DNA of 64,000 nt from the NCBI GenBank assembly GCA_015654535.1, contig JAATGU010000039.1:1-64000 (forward strand). The letters are read 5' to 3'. A program made the position numbers and the translations under genes. Under the pieces are notes generated by a model that was not told the DNA's origin, did no database searches, and saw only the letters and a program-made list of their open reading frames with translations. Positions 52,893-61,565 of the stretch are shown here, piece by piece (position 1 is the first letter of the stretch; each line of letters opens with the position of its first letter). Source of the stretch: Bacteroidales bacterium (GTDB lineage Bacteria; Bacteroidota; Bacteroidia; Bacteroidales; Bacteroidaceae).

Positions 52893-55298
52893 ATGAAGCA
52901 GTATTTACAGAAAATAATAGTAATATTTTTGTTGCTTTTTAGTATCTATTCATATATACAAGCAGAAATACCTCCAGGGTATTATACTTCTGTTGAAGGA
53001 ACAAAAAAAGAAAAGTTGAAAACAGCTTTACATCAACTTATTATGCATGCGAATGTTTTAAAGTATGGTGGGCAAGGTGTTGGTTATACTTGGGAGGGAT
53101 TTTCTAAAACAGATGTAACAGTACAAGGTAAGGTTTTAGATCGTTATTCTGAAACAGTCAGAGATTTTAACGGTGTAAAGTCTGTAAGTGGAATGCATAT
53201 AGAGCATTCTTTTGCCAATAGCTGGTGGGGAGGCATCATGAATCAGGCATATATGGATTTGCATCATCTTTATCCCGCAGATGGTAGTGCAAATATCAGC
53301 AAAAGTAATCATCCTATCGGACTTGTTGATGGCGAAACTACTTTGGATAATGGCGTTATTAAGGTTGGGAAATCATCTTCTCGTCCGGATACTATCATTA
53401 CAGCTTGGGAACCGGCAGATAAATATAAGGGAGATTTTGCTCGTACATATATGTATATGGTTACTTGTTATGAGGACTATGCCAATTTGTGGAAAAGTGA
53501 AGGACTTGTGATGCTTGACAATAATACTTATCCTGTCTTTGAAAAATGGGCCGCGGATCTGTTGGTACATTGGAGTGAGCAAGATCCTGTGGATGAAGTA
53601 GAACGTCACCGCAATGATGAGGTTTATAAAATTCAGGGCAATCGAAATCCATTTATTGATTATCCCGAGCTAGTAGAATATATTTGGGGAAATAAAACAT
53701 CTGACGTATTCTATGTTCAGGAAAGTGCCCAAACAGAAATTTTTCTTCCAGCGGATCAGTCAGAATTAGATTTTGGTCTGCAGGCATTAAGTGTACCGTC
53801 TAAAAAAAGTTTGATAATCAGGGGACGAAATTTAATAAATAATCTTTCACTTTCTGTCTCAAATCCACTTTTTCAACTTTCGACTAATTCGATTACTCCG
53901 ACGCAAGTAACAGACGGGATTGAAGTGGAAATTACTTGCTCTCCTTTGGTAACCGGACAACAAGCTGGTACTTTAACGCTACTCTATGATGGAAAAAGGA
54001 CAACGGTTAATATAAAAGCGGATTTTTGGGATGGCATTCCAGCTTATCCGGCAAAAAATATTATATGCACTTCATATAGTAAGAGTTTTGTTGCCAGTTG
54101 GATGAAAATGCCTGATATTTCTTCAGTAACGCTTGATGTATACACCAAAATGGATGGAGCAAAGACAAGTCTATCGGGCTATCCGGCTGTAATAAAGTTA
54201 TCTAATGATACAGTTGTAAAAGTTACAAATGCATCTACAAGCTATTATTACCAAGTAAAGGCAAATGATCTGGTTTCTAATGAAGTTGAAGTGGTAATGC
54301 CGGATATTCCTCCTACTTTTTCAGCTAATGCAGAGGAACTTTTTTTTGCAACCAAACCGAATAGAGCTTCTCCAGTACAAAAAACCGAAATTACTGGGCT
54401 ACAATTGAATAATTATAAATATAATGTATCTACGAACGCTCCATTTGAATTAAGTTCAGATAGTATAAATTGGAACCAAGAGATTGACTTATCAGGTCCC
54501 AAAGTTTCATTTTATACACGAATGGGGAGTATGCCTGCCGAAGGATCTTATGAAGATGAATTAATTCTTTCCACTCCAGATGTAACTGATGATATTGTTT
54601 TAAGTGTATTTGCAGATGTAGATCATCAGAAATCTTTTTTTGAAGAATTTGAAGTAGGAAGTAAAAATTCTTATGCAATAAAAACAGTTCTATGTGGTGC
54701 TGGTAATTGGAGTATGAATAATGCATTGATAGGTAGTAGTGAAAGTGACAAAAAGAATCGAAAGAAAAGTGTCCGCATGAAGGAGCAGGGTTCTATTGAG
54801 TTGTTTAATGATAAACCGGAGGGTGTAGGAAGCATTTCTTTTTATGCTGGATTATATGGCAGTGATAAAGCAGGACAATTTTCTGTTTATTATTCTATTG
54901 ATGAAGGAAAGTCTTGGACGGCAGTATTAGGGGCAACCGGAGTCAATGTCATTGCAGGCTGGGCAAAGTATTCATATCCTGTTCATGTGAATGGTAATAT
55001 TCGTATTAAAATAGTTAATATAGGAACGGCTAGTAGTCGCATTAATTTTGATGATATCACGATGAGTGATTATAGTCCTGCGGATAATATTATATCAATT
55101 ACGTCCAATAGTAAAATATCTGTTGAACCAGGTATGTTACGGTTTATAGCGGATAAGGAAATGCAACTATCTATTTATTCAATAAATGGAATCTTATTGA
55201 AACAGAAAATATTAATTCCTGGTGAAAATAGGATCCCACTTTTACATGGAAATTATATAATTAAAATAGAAAAACAAAGTTGGACAATTTGTTTATAG
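52893..55298 (+). CDS. endonuclease I-family secreted nuclease with additional beta domains
   Basis: An 801-residue exported protein (signal peptide through SYIQAE). Residues about 25-270 form an endonuclease I domain with IEHSFANSWWGG, DLHHLYPADGSANISK, ARTYMYMVTCYED and RNPFIDYPELVEYIW. The next 500 residues are several beta-sandwich (Ig-like) domains, ending in a tail with IYSINGILLKQKILIPG and the terminal strand NYIIKIEKQSW. Related nucleases act in DNA scavenging or biofilm turnover. Two nucleases in a row suggest use of extracellular DNA as a nutrient, which is inference. Confidence 0.88.
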   Translation: MKQYLQKIIVIFLLLFSIYSYIQAEIPPGYYTSVEGTKKEKLKTALHQLIMHANVLKYGGQGVGYTWEGFSKTDVTVQGKVLDRYSETVRDFNGVKSVSGMHIEHSFANSWWGGIMNQAYMDLHHLYPADGSANISKSNHPIGLVDGETTLDNGVIKVGKSSSRPDTIITAWEPADKYKGDFARTYMYMVTCYEDYANLWKSEGLVMLDNNTYPVFEKWAADLLVHWSEQDPVDEVERHRNDEVYKIQGNRNPFIDYPELVEYIWGNKTSDVFYVQESAQTEIFLPADQSELDFGLQALSVPSKKSLIIRGRNLINNLSLSVSNPLFQLSTNSITPTQVTDGIEVEITCSPLVTGQQAGTLTLLYDGKRTTVNIKADFWDGIPAYPAKNIICTSYSKSFVASWMKMPDISSVTLDVYTKMDGAKTSLSGYPAVIKLSNDTVVKVTNASTSYYYQVKANDLVSNEVEVVMPDIPPTFSANAEELFFATKPNRASPVQKTEITGLQLNNYKYNVSTNAPFELSSDSINWNQEIDLSGPKVSFYTRMGSMPAEGSYEDELILSTPDVTDDIVLSVFADVDHQKSFFEEFEVGSKNSYAIKTVLCGAGNWSMNNALIGSSESDKKNRKKSVRMKEQGSIELFNDKPEGVGSISFYAGLYGSDKAGQFSVYYSIDEGKSWTAVLGATGVNVIAGWAKYSYPVHVNGNIRIKIVNIGTASSRINFDDITMSDYSPADNIISITSNSKISVEPGMLRFIADKEMQLSIYSINGILLKQKILIPGENRIPLLHGNYIIKIEKQSWTICL

Positions 55299-55388
55299 TT
55301 TTTCAAATAGAATAGTAGTAAAAGAGTAAAAATACTAATAATAAAGTGATTTTTTTATAAATAAAAACGAAAAGTAAAAAATAATTTC

Positions 55389-55498
55389 TACTTTTGCATT
55401 CAAATAATATAAGAATGCAAGAAATTAAAATAGACATATGATAATCAGATTAGGAGAAAATAAGTATATTTGTTTCTTCTAATCTGATCATTTTTTTA
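55389..55498 (+). ncRNA. candidate small RNA between nuclease and wza genes
   Basis: TACTTTTG at 55389-55396 matches the -7 promoter consensus, and about 45 bp on begins a long stem: 16 bases at 55444-55459 pair with 55473-55488 with one wobble, followed by CATTTTTTT. The span between is about 90 bases, with no open frame. This is the usual picture for a short Bacteroides RNA. No -33 box was found. The stem may alternatively serve as a distant terminator for the nuclease gene. Confidence 0.4.
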
Positions 55499-55656
55499 AT
55501 ATATCTATAAGAATCGTGTTTTTTCAGGCCATGAATAGATAAAAAGTGAACCTGATTTTGTTCCTATATTATATCTTAATAGTCTATAATAAGGTATTAT
55601 AGCCAGGTATATAGTTAAATCTATGATGACTTAATTAATATATTCCGTAATGATAA

Positions 55657-55687
55657 TTGAATAAATCAGATATAATTATTACCTTTG
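55657..55687 (+). promoter_or_regulatory. promoter of the wza-wzc pair
   Basis: TACCTTTG at 55680-55687 is an exact TAnnTTTG, with TTGA at 55657-55660 at the expected spacing of about 20 bp as the -33 box. The start codon is 39 bp downstream. Confidence 0.65.
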
Positions 55688-55726
55688 CCAACAAATAGTT
55701 GTTCTGGAAATTTAGAATTTTAGATT

Positions 55727-56527
55727 ATGAAGCCAAAACGTCATTTCTTTCTTTTACTACTTACCGTAGTTCTTTTCTCCGCATGTACATCATATAAGAA
55801 TGTACCTTACTTGCAAAAATCAGAAACTCTTACTGCGGAAGACTACGCTAAAAGTGCGGTCTTATATGATGCACGGATTATGCCAAAGGATTTACTAACC
55901 ATCACTGTCAGTACAATTACAAATCCTGAAGATGCGTATCCTTTTAATCTAACAGTTCCTTCTCCAATAGCTTCAAATGGATATTTAACTTCACAGCCCA
56001 CTATGCAGACTTATGTGGTTGATAACGAAGGAAAGGTAAACTTTCCCGTGTTAGGGTTAGTGAAATTAGGAGGATTAACAAAAACTTCAGCTCAAGATTT
56101 TCTTAGAAACAAATTGAGAGAATATTTAAAGGAAGATCCAATAGTGACAGTTCGTTTGGTTAATTACAAAATATCAGTATTGGGAGAAGTTGCCCGACCT
56201 AACACTTATACTGTAGTCAATGAAAAGATTAATATCCTTGAAGCATTGGCACTTGCCGGAGATCTTACTATCTATGGTATGCGAGAAAATGTTAAGATCA
56301 TACGCGAAATGGAAGATGGGCGGAAACAATATATTGCATTGGACTTAACTGATAAGAATATTATTTTTTCTCCTTATTTCTATTTGCAGCAGAATGATGT
56401 AGTATATGTTCAACCTAATAAAGCTAAGGCTCAAGGTTCAGATATTGGTTCGATGACAAGTATTTTAATATCTACAACTTCAATATTAATTTCGTTAGCT
56501 AGTTTAATGGTTAACGTCCTTAAATAA
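55727..56527 (+). CDS. wza: polysaccharide export outer-membrane lipoprotein (Wza-like)
   Basis: A 266-residue lipoprotein (signal FFLLLLTVVLFSAC, Cys20) of the polysaccharide biosynthesis/export family. An N-terminal Poly_export segment (ILYDARIMPKDLLTITVST, residues about 45-65) is followed by SLBB beta-grasp repeats (YVVDNEGKVNFPVLGLVKL, ISVLGEVARPNTYTVVN, INILEALALAGDLTIYG). A short C-terminal hydrophobic helix (about 243-264) could be the membrane-spanning or octamer-forming segment. It makes the outer-membrane pore that lets capsule or exopolysaccharide out, with the tyrosine kinase next to it. No glycosyltransferases of that locus are in this window. Confidence 0.92.
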   Translation: MKPKRHFFLLLLTVVLFSACTSYKNVPYLQKSETLTAEDYAKSAVLYDARIMPKDLLTITVSTITNPEDAYPFNLTVPSPIASNGYLTSQPTMQTYVVDNEGKVNFPVLGLVKLGGLTKTSAQDFLRNKLREYLKEDPIVTVRLVNYKISVLGEVARPNTYTVVNEKINILEALALAGDLTIYGMRENVKIIREMEDGRKQYIALDLTDKNIIFSPYFYLQQNDVVYVQPNKAKAQGSDIGSMTSILISTTSILISLASLMVNVLK

Positions 56528-56569
56528 GAGAGATTTTCAAATTAAAGCTATAGTTCAAAATTATATATT

Positions 56570-58981
56570 ATGTCTGAAGAAATTAATAACGGAAGTTCGG
56601 AAAACCAATCTGAAGAAATCAACATTCAGGATTTATTTTTTAAGTATTTATCATATTGGAAATGGTTTTTAGCCTCAATAGTCGTTTGCCTATTCATTGC
56701 TTTTATATATTTAAGATATGCCACCCCAATTTATAATGTTTCTGCTGCCATTATTATCAAAGATGACAAAAAAGGAGGAGATGGAACGAGTGAACTTTCT
56801 GTTTTTGAAGGAATGGGATTATTGGGTGGTGCAAATAATGTGGATAATGAGATAGAAATATTAAAATCTAAATCTCTTATAAAGTCGGTGGTGAATGCGT
56901 TAGAATTGCATACTTCTTATCGACTTTTAGGACGTATTTCTTCTACTGAACTTTATACTGACAGTCCTATTGAAATCAAGATGGATCCTGCTGCCCTTGA
57001 TACGTTGGCTGGTGGTATTGTTTTGAATGTAACAGTCAATCCTAGTCGAAGATTAGATATAGAGGGAACGATAAATGGTGAAAAAGTAAATACAACGTTA
57101 CGTAACCTTCCTGCTCTAATGAGAACATCAGCAGGTAATCTTACGGTTTCTTACCGTCCAAACACACCTATTGTAAACGGGACGATAGAGGTTTCTATTA
57201 GTAATCCAATAAGAGTGGCCAGAGGTTATTTGGGAAATCTTTCTGTTGCATCTACTTCTAAGACAACTTCTGTTGTGAACATTTCTTTATCTGAAACAAA
57301 CCGTAAACGTGGTGAAGATTTTATAAGAAAATTGATTGAGATGTATAATCTGGATGCAATGGCAGATAAAAATAAAGTGGCAATGAATACTAAGAACTTT
57401 ATTGATGATCGTATTGCTATAATCGATAAAGAGCTGGGTTCAGCGGAACATTCTGTGGAAGATTATAAAAAAAGCCAGAAATTAACAGATCTTGAATCTG
57501 ACGCCCAACTATATGTACAGACAAATAGTGAATATGAGAAGCAATTAGTTGAAGTTGAGACACAGCTTAACTTAGTAGACTTTTTGCAAAAGCATGTGAA
57601 TAACAAGGCGCATAAATATTCTTTGGTACCTAGTAATGTAGGACTTCAAGATCCTACTTTAGTTGCAACGATTAACGAATATAATAAAACAGTTTTGGAA
57701 CGTGATCGTCTATTGCGCACTGCTTCGGAAAATAACCCGACAGTGTTGGGACTTAATGGACAGATTGATGCGTTGCGAGGTAATATTATTACTGCAATTG
57801 GTAGTGTTCATCAGGGATTGCTCATTACCAAGCGAGATATTAATCGTCAGGCAAGTTTGTATAATGGTCATATTGAGAATATGCCAACACAGGAGCGTGA
57901 GTTTACTGAGATTTATCGCCAGCAACAAATTAAGTCAAACTTATTTTTGATGTTGCTTCAGAAACGTGAAGAAAACTCTCTTTCTTTGGCAGTTACCGCA
58001 AATAGTGCTAAGACTATTGATGATCCTTTGGCTACAGACGGGCCTGTTTCTCCAAAACGTTCTATCCTTTATCTGGTTGCCTTTATTCTTGGACTTGTTA
58101 TTCCAATCGTTGTTATCTATATATTAGATTTGTTTAAATATAAGATTAGTTCACGTGCGGATGTTGAAAAGCTTTCAAAATTACCTATATTGGCTGAAAT
58201 TCCTAAATATGAAGGCGAAAATAATATTGCAGTAAAGGAAAATGAAAATACTTCAATTACAGAAGCATTTCGTGTACTTCGGACGAACCTTTTATTCATA
58301 TTAGGTGCTGACAAAAAAGTTGTTTTAATAACTTCCACTCAGGGAGGAGAAGGGAAGAGCTTTATTTGCATAAATACGGCGATTAGTTTGGCTCTTTTAA
58401 ATAAAAAAGTATTGGTTGTAGGTTTGGATATACGAAAACCAAGAATGTCAGAATATCTCAAATTGAATGCAAAAAATGGTATTACAAATTACCTGTCGGG
58501 TTTTGAAAAAGATTTGGATAAATTGATTGTCCCGTCTGGTATTCATCCTAATCTTTTTGTGTTACCAGCTGGTCCCGTCCCACCAAACCCTACCGAACAA
58601 TTAGTAAAGGATACTTTGGATAAAGCTTTTGAAAAGTTTCGCAATGATTTTGATTACATTATTGTTGACTCTGCTCCAATTGGAGTTGTAACAGATACAT
58701 TGATTCTCAATCGTGTGGTTGATGCTACAGTGTATGTTTGCCGTGCTAACTTTTCTAGTAAAATGAATTTGAAGTTTGCCAATGGAATTATGGAACAGAA
58801 GAAATTGGTAAATATGTCTCTTTTGGTTAACGAAGTTGATTCTGGCCGTAGAGGTTATGGATACGGATACGGCTATGGTTATGGATACGGCTATGGTTAT
58901 GGCTATGGAGATGAAGAGAAAGATGGAAAAAAGAAGAAACACAGACATCATAAATCTAACGACAATGATGTTCAATCTTAA
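56570..58981 (+). CDS. wzc: capsule tyrosine-autokinase (Wzc-like) with Gly-Tyr tail
   Basis: An 803-residue inner-membrane co-polymerase/kinase. It has a TM helix at about 35-50, a Wzz periplasmic domain (about 60-490, with coiled-coil stretches), a second TM at about 497-520, then a BY-kinase domain: Walker A STQGGEGKSFICIN near residues 588-600, Walker A' VVGLDIRKPRMSEY, and FDYIIVDSAPIGVVTD. The C-terminal tail at about 762-780 is a run of alternating Gly and Tyr, about ten Tyr, ahead of charged residues. Such tyrosine clusters are autophosphorylated to control export. It lies 42 bp after wza. Confidence 0.95.
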   Translation: MSEEINNGSSENQSEEINIQDLFFKYLSYWKWFLASIVVCLFIAFIYLRYATPIYNVSAAIIIKDDKKGGDGTSELSVFEGMGLLGGANNVDNEIEILKSKSLIKSVVNALELHTSYRLLGRISSTELYTDSPIEIKMDPAALDTLAGGIVLNVTVNPSRRLDIEGTINGEKVNTTLRNLPALMRTSAGNLTVSYRPNTPIVNGTIEVSISNPIRVARGYLGNLSVASTSKTTSVVNISLSETNRKRGEDFIRKLIEMYNLDAMADKNKVAMNTKNFIDDRIAIIDKELGSAEHSVEDYKKSQKLTDLESDAQLYVQTNSEYEKQLVEVETQLNLVDFLQKHVNNKAHKYSLVPSNVGLQDPTLVATINEYNKTVLERDRLLRTASENNPTVLGLNGQIDALRGNIITAIGSVHQGLLITKRDINRQASLYNGHIENMPTQEREFTEIYRQQQIKSNLFLMLLQKREENSLSLAVTANSAKTIDDPLATDGPVSPKRSILYLVAFILGLVIPIVVIYILDLFKYKISSRADVEKLSKLPILAEIPKYEGENNIAVKENENTSITEAFRVLRTNLLFILGADKKVVLITSTQGGEGKSFICINTAISLALLNKKVLVVGLDIRKPRMSEYLKLNAKNGITNYLSGFEKDLDKLIVPSGIHPNLFVLPAGPVPPNPTEQLVKDTLDKAFEKFRNDFDYIIVDSAPIGVVTDTLILNRVVDATVYVCRANFSSKMNLKFANGIMEQKKLVNMSLLVNEVDSGRRGYGYGYGYGYGYGYGYGYGDEEKDGKKKKHRHHKSNDNDVQS
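58850..58912 (+). repeat. Gly-Tyr hexanucleotide repeat at the wzc 3' end
   Basis: Tandem degenerate hexamers of the form GGNTAY (GGTTAT, GGATAC, GGCTAT) encode the alternating Gly-Tyr tail. The repeats differ at third positions, so copy-number slippage is limited, but length change is still possible. Confidence 0.8.
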
Positions 58982-58994
58982 AGAGATTATAATA

Positions 58995-59033
58995 AAAACA
59001 GGCGCGTTCGGATCATCCAAATGCGCCTGTTTT
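58995..59033. terminator. bidirectional terminator between wzc and serine ammonia-lyase genes
   Basis: AAAACAGGCGC (58995-59005) pairs with GCGCCTGTTTT (59023-59033), with an inner GGAT/ATCC stem. It lies 14 bp after the wzc stop and 24 bp past the end of the converging lyase gene. Confidence 0.88.
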
Positions 59034-59056
59034 CTGCTTTCGCTTTCTGCTTTTGT

Positions 59057-60265
59057 TTACATTTGCTTATAATCTTTTGCCAGTCCACCTTCTCCTGTTT
59101 CTTTGTATAAGGATGGTAAGTCGTGGCCTGTTTGCTTCATCACCTGCACTACTTTATCGAAAGAGACGCGGTGAATGCCATCGGTAAAGGATGAAAATAA
59201 GTTTGCATCAAGTGCACGGGCAGCTGCATAGGCGTTGCGCTCAATGCAAGGAATCTGAACCAAACCACATACGGGATCACACGTCATACCCAAATGATGT
59301 TCCAATCCCATTTCCGCCGCATACTCTATTTGTGCCGGACTTCCACCAAATAGTTGGTTTGCTGCTGCCGACGCCATGGCGCAAGCTACGCCTACTTCTC
59401 CTTGGCAACCCACTTCGGCACCAGATATGGATGCGTTCGTTTTTACTATGTTTCCAACTAATCCGGCTGTAGCCAAGGCGCGTAAAATTCTTGTGTCTGT
59501 AAATTCGTGACTTTCATGCAGGTAATAAAGTACTGCCGGAACCACTCCGCAGGAACCGCAAGTAGGAGCAGTCACTATTTCTCCACCGGAAGCATTCTCT
59601 TCACTCACTGCTAATGCAAAGGCAAAAACTAATCCGCGGGAACGAAGAGATTGCTTGTACCCACTGGCGCGAATATAATAAGTAGCTGCTTTTCTTCGGA
59701 GGTTGAGCGGGCCCGGCAATACACCTTCTTGTTCCAATCCTCGCTTCACGCTTGCTTTCATGGTAGTCCATACTTCAGCTAAGTAATCCCATATATCATT
59801 ATCTTCGCACTCTTGTACATATTCCCAATAAGTTTTGCCAGTAACCTCACACCAGTTCAGTATTTCCTGCATACTGTTCATTCCATAGATTTCCTTATTA
59901 TCATCTCCAATGGGGCCTTCTTTTTCAGCAAGGGCACCTCCGCCAACACTGTATACAGTCCAGTTTTCTACTATTTTACCAGTTTTATCGGTTGCCTGGA
60001 AAGTCATCCCATTAGGATGAAAAGGAAGAAAGACTTTTGGTTGCCACACAATTTCCACCGGAGCATGAGGTTGAAGCACTGCAAGAATGGCCACATCTGT
60101 AAGGTGTCCTTTGCCTGTAGCAGCCAGACTTCCGTAAAGTGTTACTTTGAAAGAACCAACCTCCGGATGCCTTGCAAGGAAGAGCTCGGCAGCTCTTTTC
60201 GGTCCCATGGTGTGACTGCTTGAAGGGCCATTCCCAATCCTATATAATTCCTTAATTGATTTCAT
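59057..60265 (-). CDS. L-serine ammonia-lyase (single-chain, iron-sulfur)
   Basis: A 402-residue single-chain enzyme that deaminates L-serine to pyruvate and ammonia. The beta domain begins MKSIKELYRIGNGPSSSHTMGPKRA, and the alpha domain contains the cysteines for the 4Fe-4S cluster: TAPTCGSCGVVPA, MTCDPVCGLVQIPCIERN. Both are typical of the SdaA family, and the length agrees. It converges on the wzc gene across a shared terminator. The cluster makes it oxygen-sensitive, in line with an anaerobic host. It probably lies in a unit with corA, 26 bp downstream of it. Confidence 0.96.
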   Translation of the reverse strand: MKSIKELYRIGNGPSSSHTMGPKRAAELFLARHPEVGSFKVTLYGSLAATGKGHLTDVAILAVLQPHAPVEIVWQPKVFLPFHPNGMTFQATDKTGKIVENWTVYSVGGGALAEKEGPIGDDNKEIYGMNSMQEILNWCEVTGKTYWEYVQECEDNDIWDYLAEVWTTMKASVKRGLEQEGVLPGPLNLRRKAATYYIRASGYKQSLRSRGLVFAFALAVSEENASGGEIVTAPTCGSCGVVPAVLYYLHESHEFTDTRILRALATAGLVGNIVKTNASISGAEVGCQGEVGVACAMASAAANQLFGGSPAQIEYAAEMGLEHHLGMTCDPVCGLVQIPCIERNAYAAARALDANLFSSFTDGIHRVSFDKVVQVMKQTGHDLPSLYKETGEGGLAKDYKQM

Positions 60266-60291
60266 AAATACTACTTAGTATTATTATCTTT

Positions 60292-61326
60292 TTAATACCA
60301 TTTCTTTTTTTTGAAAAACAAATAAACCACAAAACCGATCACTAGCATAATGATCCACGCTGTGATATAACCGTACTTCCAATCCAGTTCCGGCATCGCT
60401 TTAAAATTCATTCCCCACACTCCCACGAGGAAGGTTAATGGGATGAAAACGGTGGAAACAACCGTAAGCCGTTTCATAATGTCATTCATTCGTAAATCAT
60501 TATTGGATATGTAGAGATCTACTAAAGAGGAGAGTGTTTCTCTGCAGATTTCTATCGTTTGAAGCACAAACTGTAAATGATCATTGACATCATTAAAGAA
60601 TACCCTATTTGCTTTGTGAAGTAATATATTATCGCTGCGGAGTAACTTATTATATTGTTCCTTTAGTGGAAATACCGCCCGCTTTATTCGCATATACTGG
60701 CGACGCTGCATTTGAATGCTGGAGCCAATATCACTGGCGGGGGAAATGGTGAGAAGGCGGGATTCCATCTCTTCCAGCGAATCTTCCATCGTGGATATGA
60801 TGGTCCGGTAATTCCCCATTACATTGTTAAGCAACACGCTTAGTAAATAGTCGGATTGCCGGGTACGGATTTTTAATATATTACTTTGAATAGCTGTAGT
60901 TACATCGTTAAAGAAGGAGGTCTCGTTCTCAAGAAAAGAGAGCACAAAGTTTTTTCCTTGAATAATACAGACCTGTTGTTTCAATAACTGCTCGTCCGCT
61001 TCCAACTGAAAGATTTTCATAATCAGAACGAGGTGCGTTTCATATTCTTCTATTTTTGTGGGATGGTGAGGATTGAGTATGTCTTGTATGATCAGAAAGT
61101 TTACACCGAAGTAATCTCCTATCTCCCTGATTACTTCTGTGTTTTGAAGTCCGTGGATTTGTAGCCAATTGATACTGTTTTCACGAATCTCTCCCTTGAT
61201 TTCTCCGAAATTGTCACCTGAAAATTCGTGGACTTCTGTCTCATTATAGGTGCAGAGATGCAGGTGAGTGGGGGTGCTACTTACACCGGTATAGGTTAAA
61301 TTCTCACTTAGCAGATTATTGTTCAT
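60292..61326 (-). CDS. corA: CorA-family magnesium/cobalt transporter
   Basis: A 344-residue divalent-cation channel. It has a large soluble N-terminal domain of about 280 residues forming the cytoplasmic funnel and two C-terminal membrane helices, the first followed by the family signature GMN in LVGVWGMNFKAMPE. The end is basic (KKKKWY). The length is typical. It mediates Mg2+ uptake as a pentamer in the inner membrane. It lies 26 bp upstream of the serine ammonia-lyase gene. Confidence 0.94.
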   Translation of the reverse strand: MNNNLLSENLTYTGVSSTPTHLHLCTYNETEVHEFSGDNFGEIKGEIRENSINWLQIHGLQNTEVIREIGDYFGVNFLIIQDILNPHHPTKIEEYETHLVLIMKIFQLEADEQLLKQQVCIIQGKNFVLSFLENETSFFNDVTTAIQSNILKIRTRQSDYLLSVLLNNVMGNYRTIISTMEDSLEEMESRLLTISPASDIGSSIQMQRRQYMRIKRAVFPLKEQYNKLLRSDNILLHKANRVFFNDVNDHLQFVLQTIEICRETLSSLVDLYISNNDLRMNDIMKRLTVVSTVFIPLTFLVGVWGMNFKAMPELDWKYGYITAWIIMLVIGFVVYLFFKKKKWY

Positions 61327-61565
61327 TTTGTTCCTCCTTTATTTGCCGATCTTCTTTAGCAAAAGTAATGGTTTTGTTTCATAGAACAACTATATTCGCT
61401 GCTTTGTTTGTATATTTTCTCTTTATATATTCAAAAGATGTCGTACAAAAGAATTTATTCTTCCGTACAAAACAACTAATTCTTTTGTACAGAAGAAATG
61501 AATCTTTTGTACAAGAGAATTAAAATATGTTTAGTCGCAATAAAAAGAGAAAGGGAATAACTGCG

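Noticed and set aside
58601-59020. 139-codon minus-strand frame within wzc
   Set aside because: Antisense shadow of the Gly-Tyr repeat and kinase domain; serine/isoleucine-rich low-complexity product.
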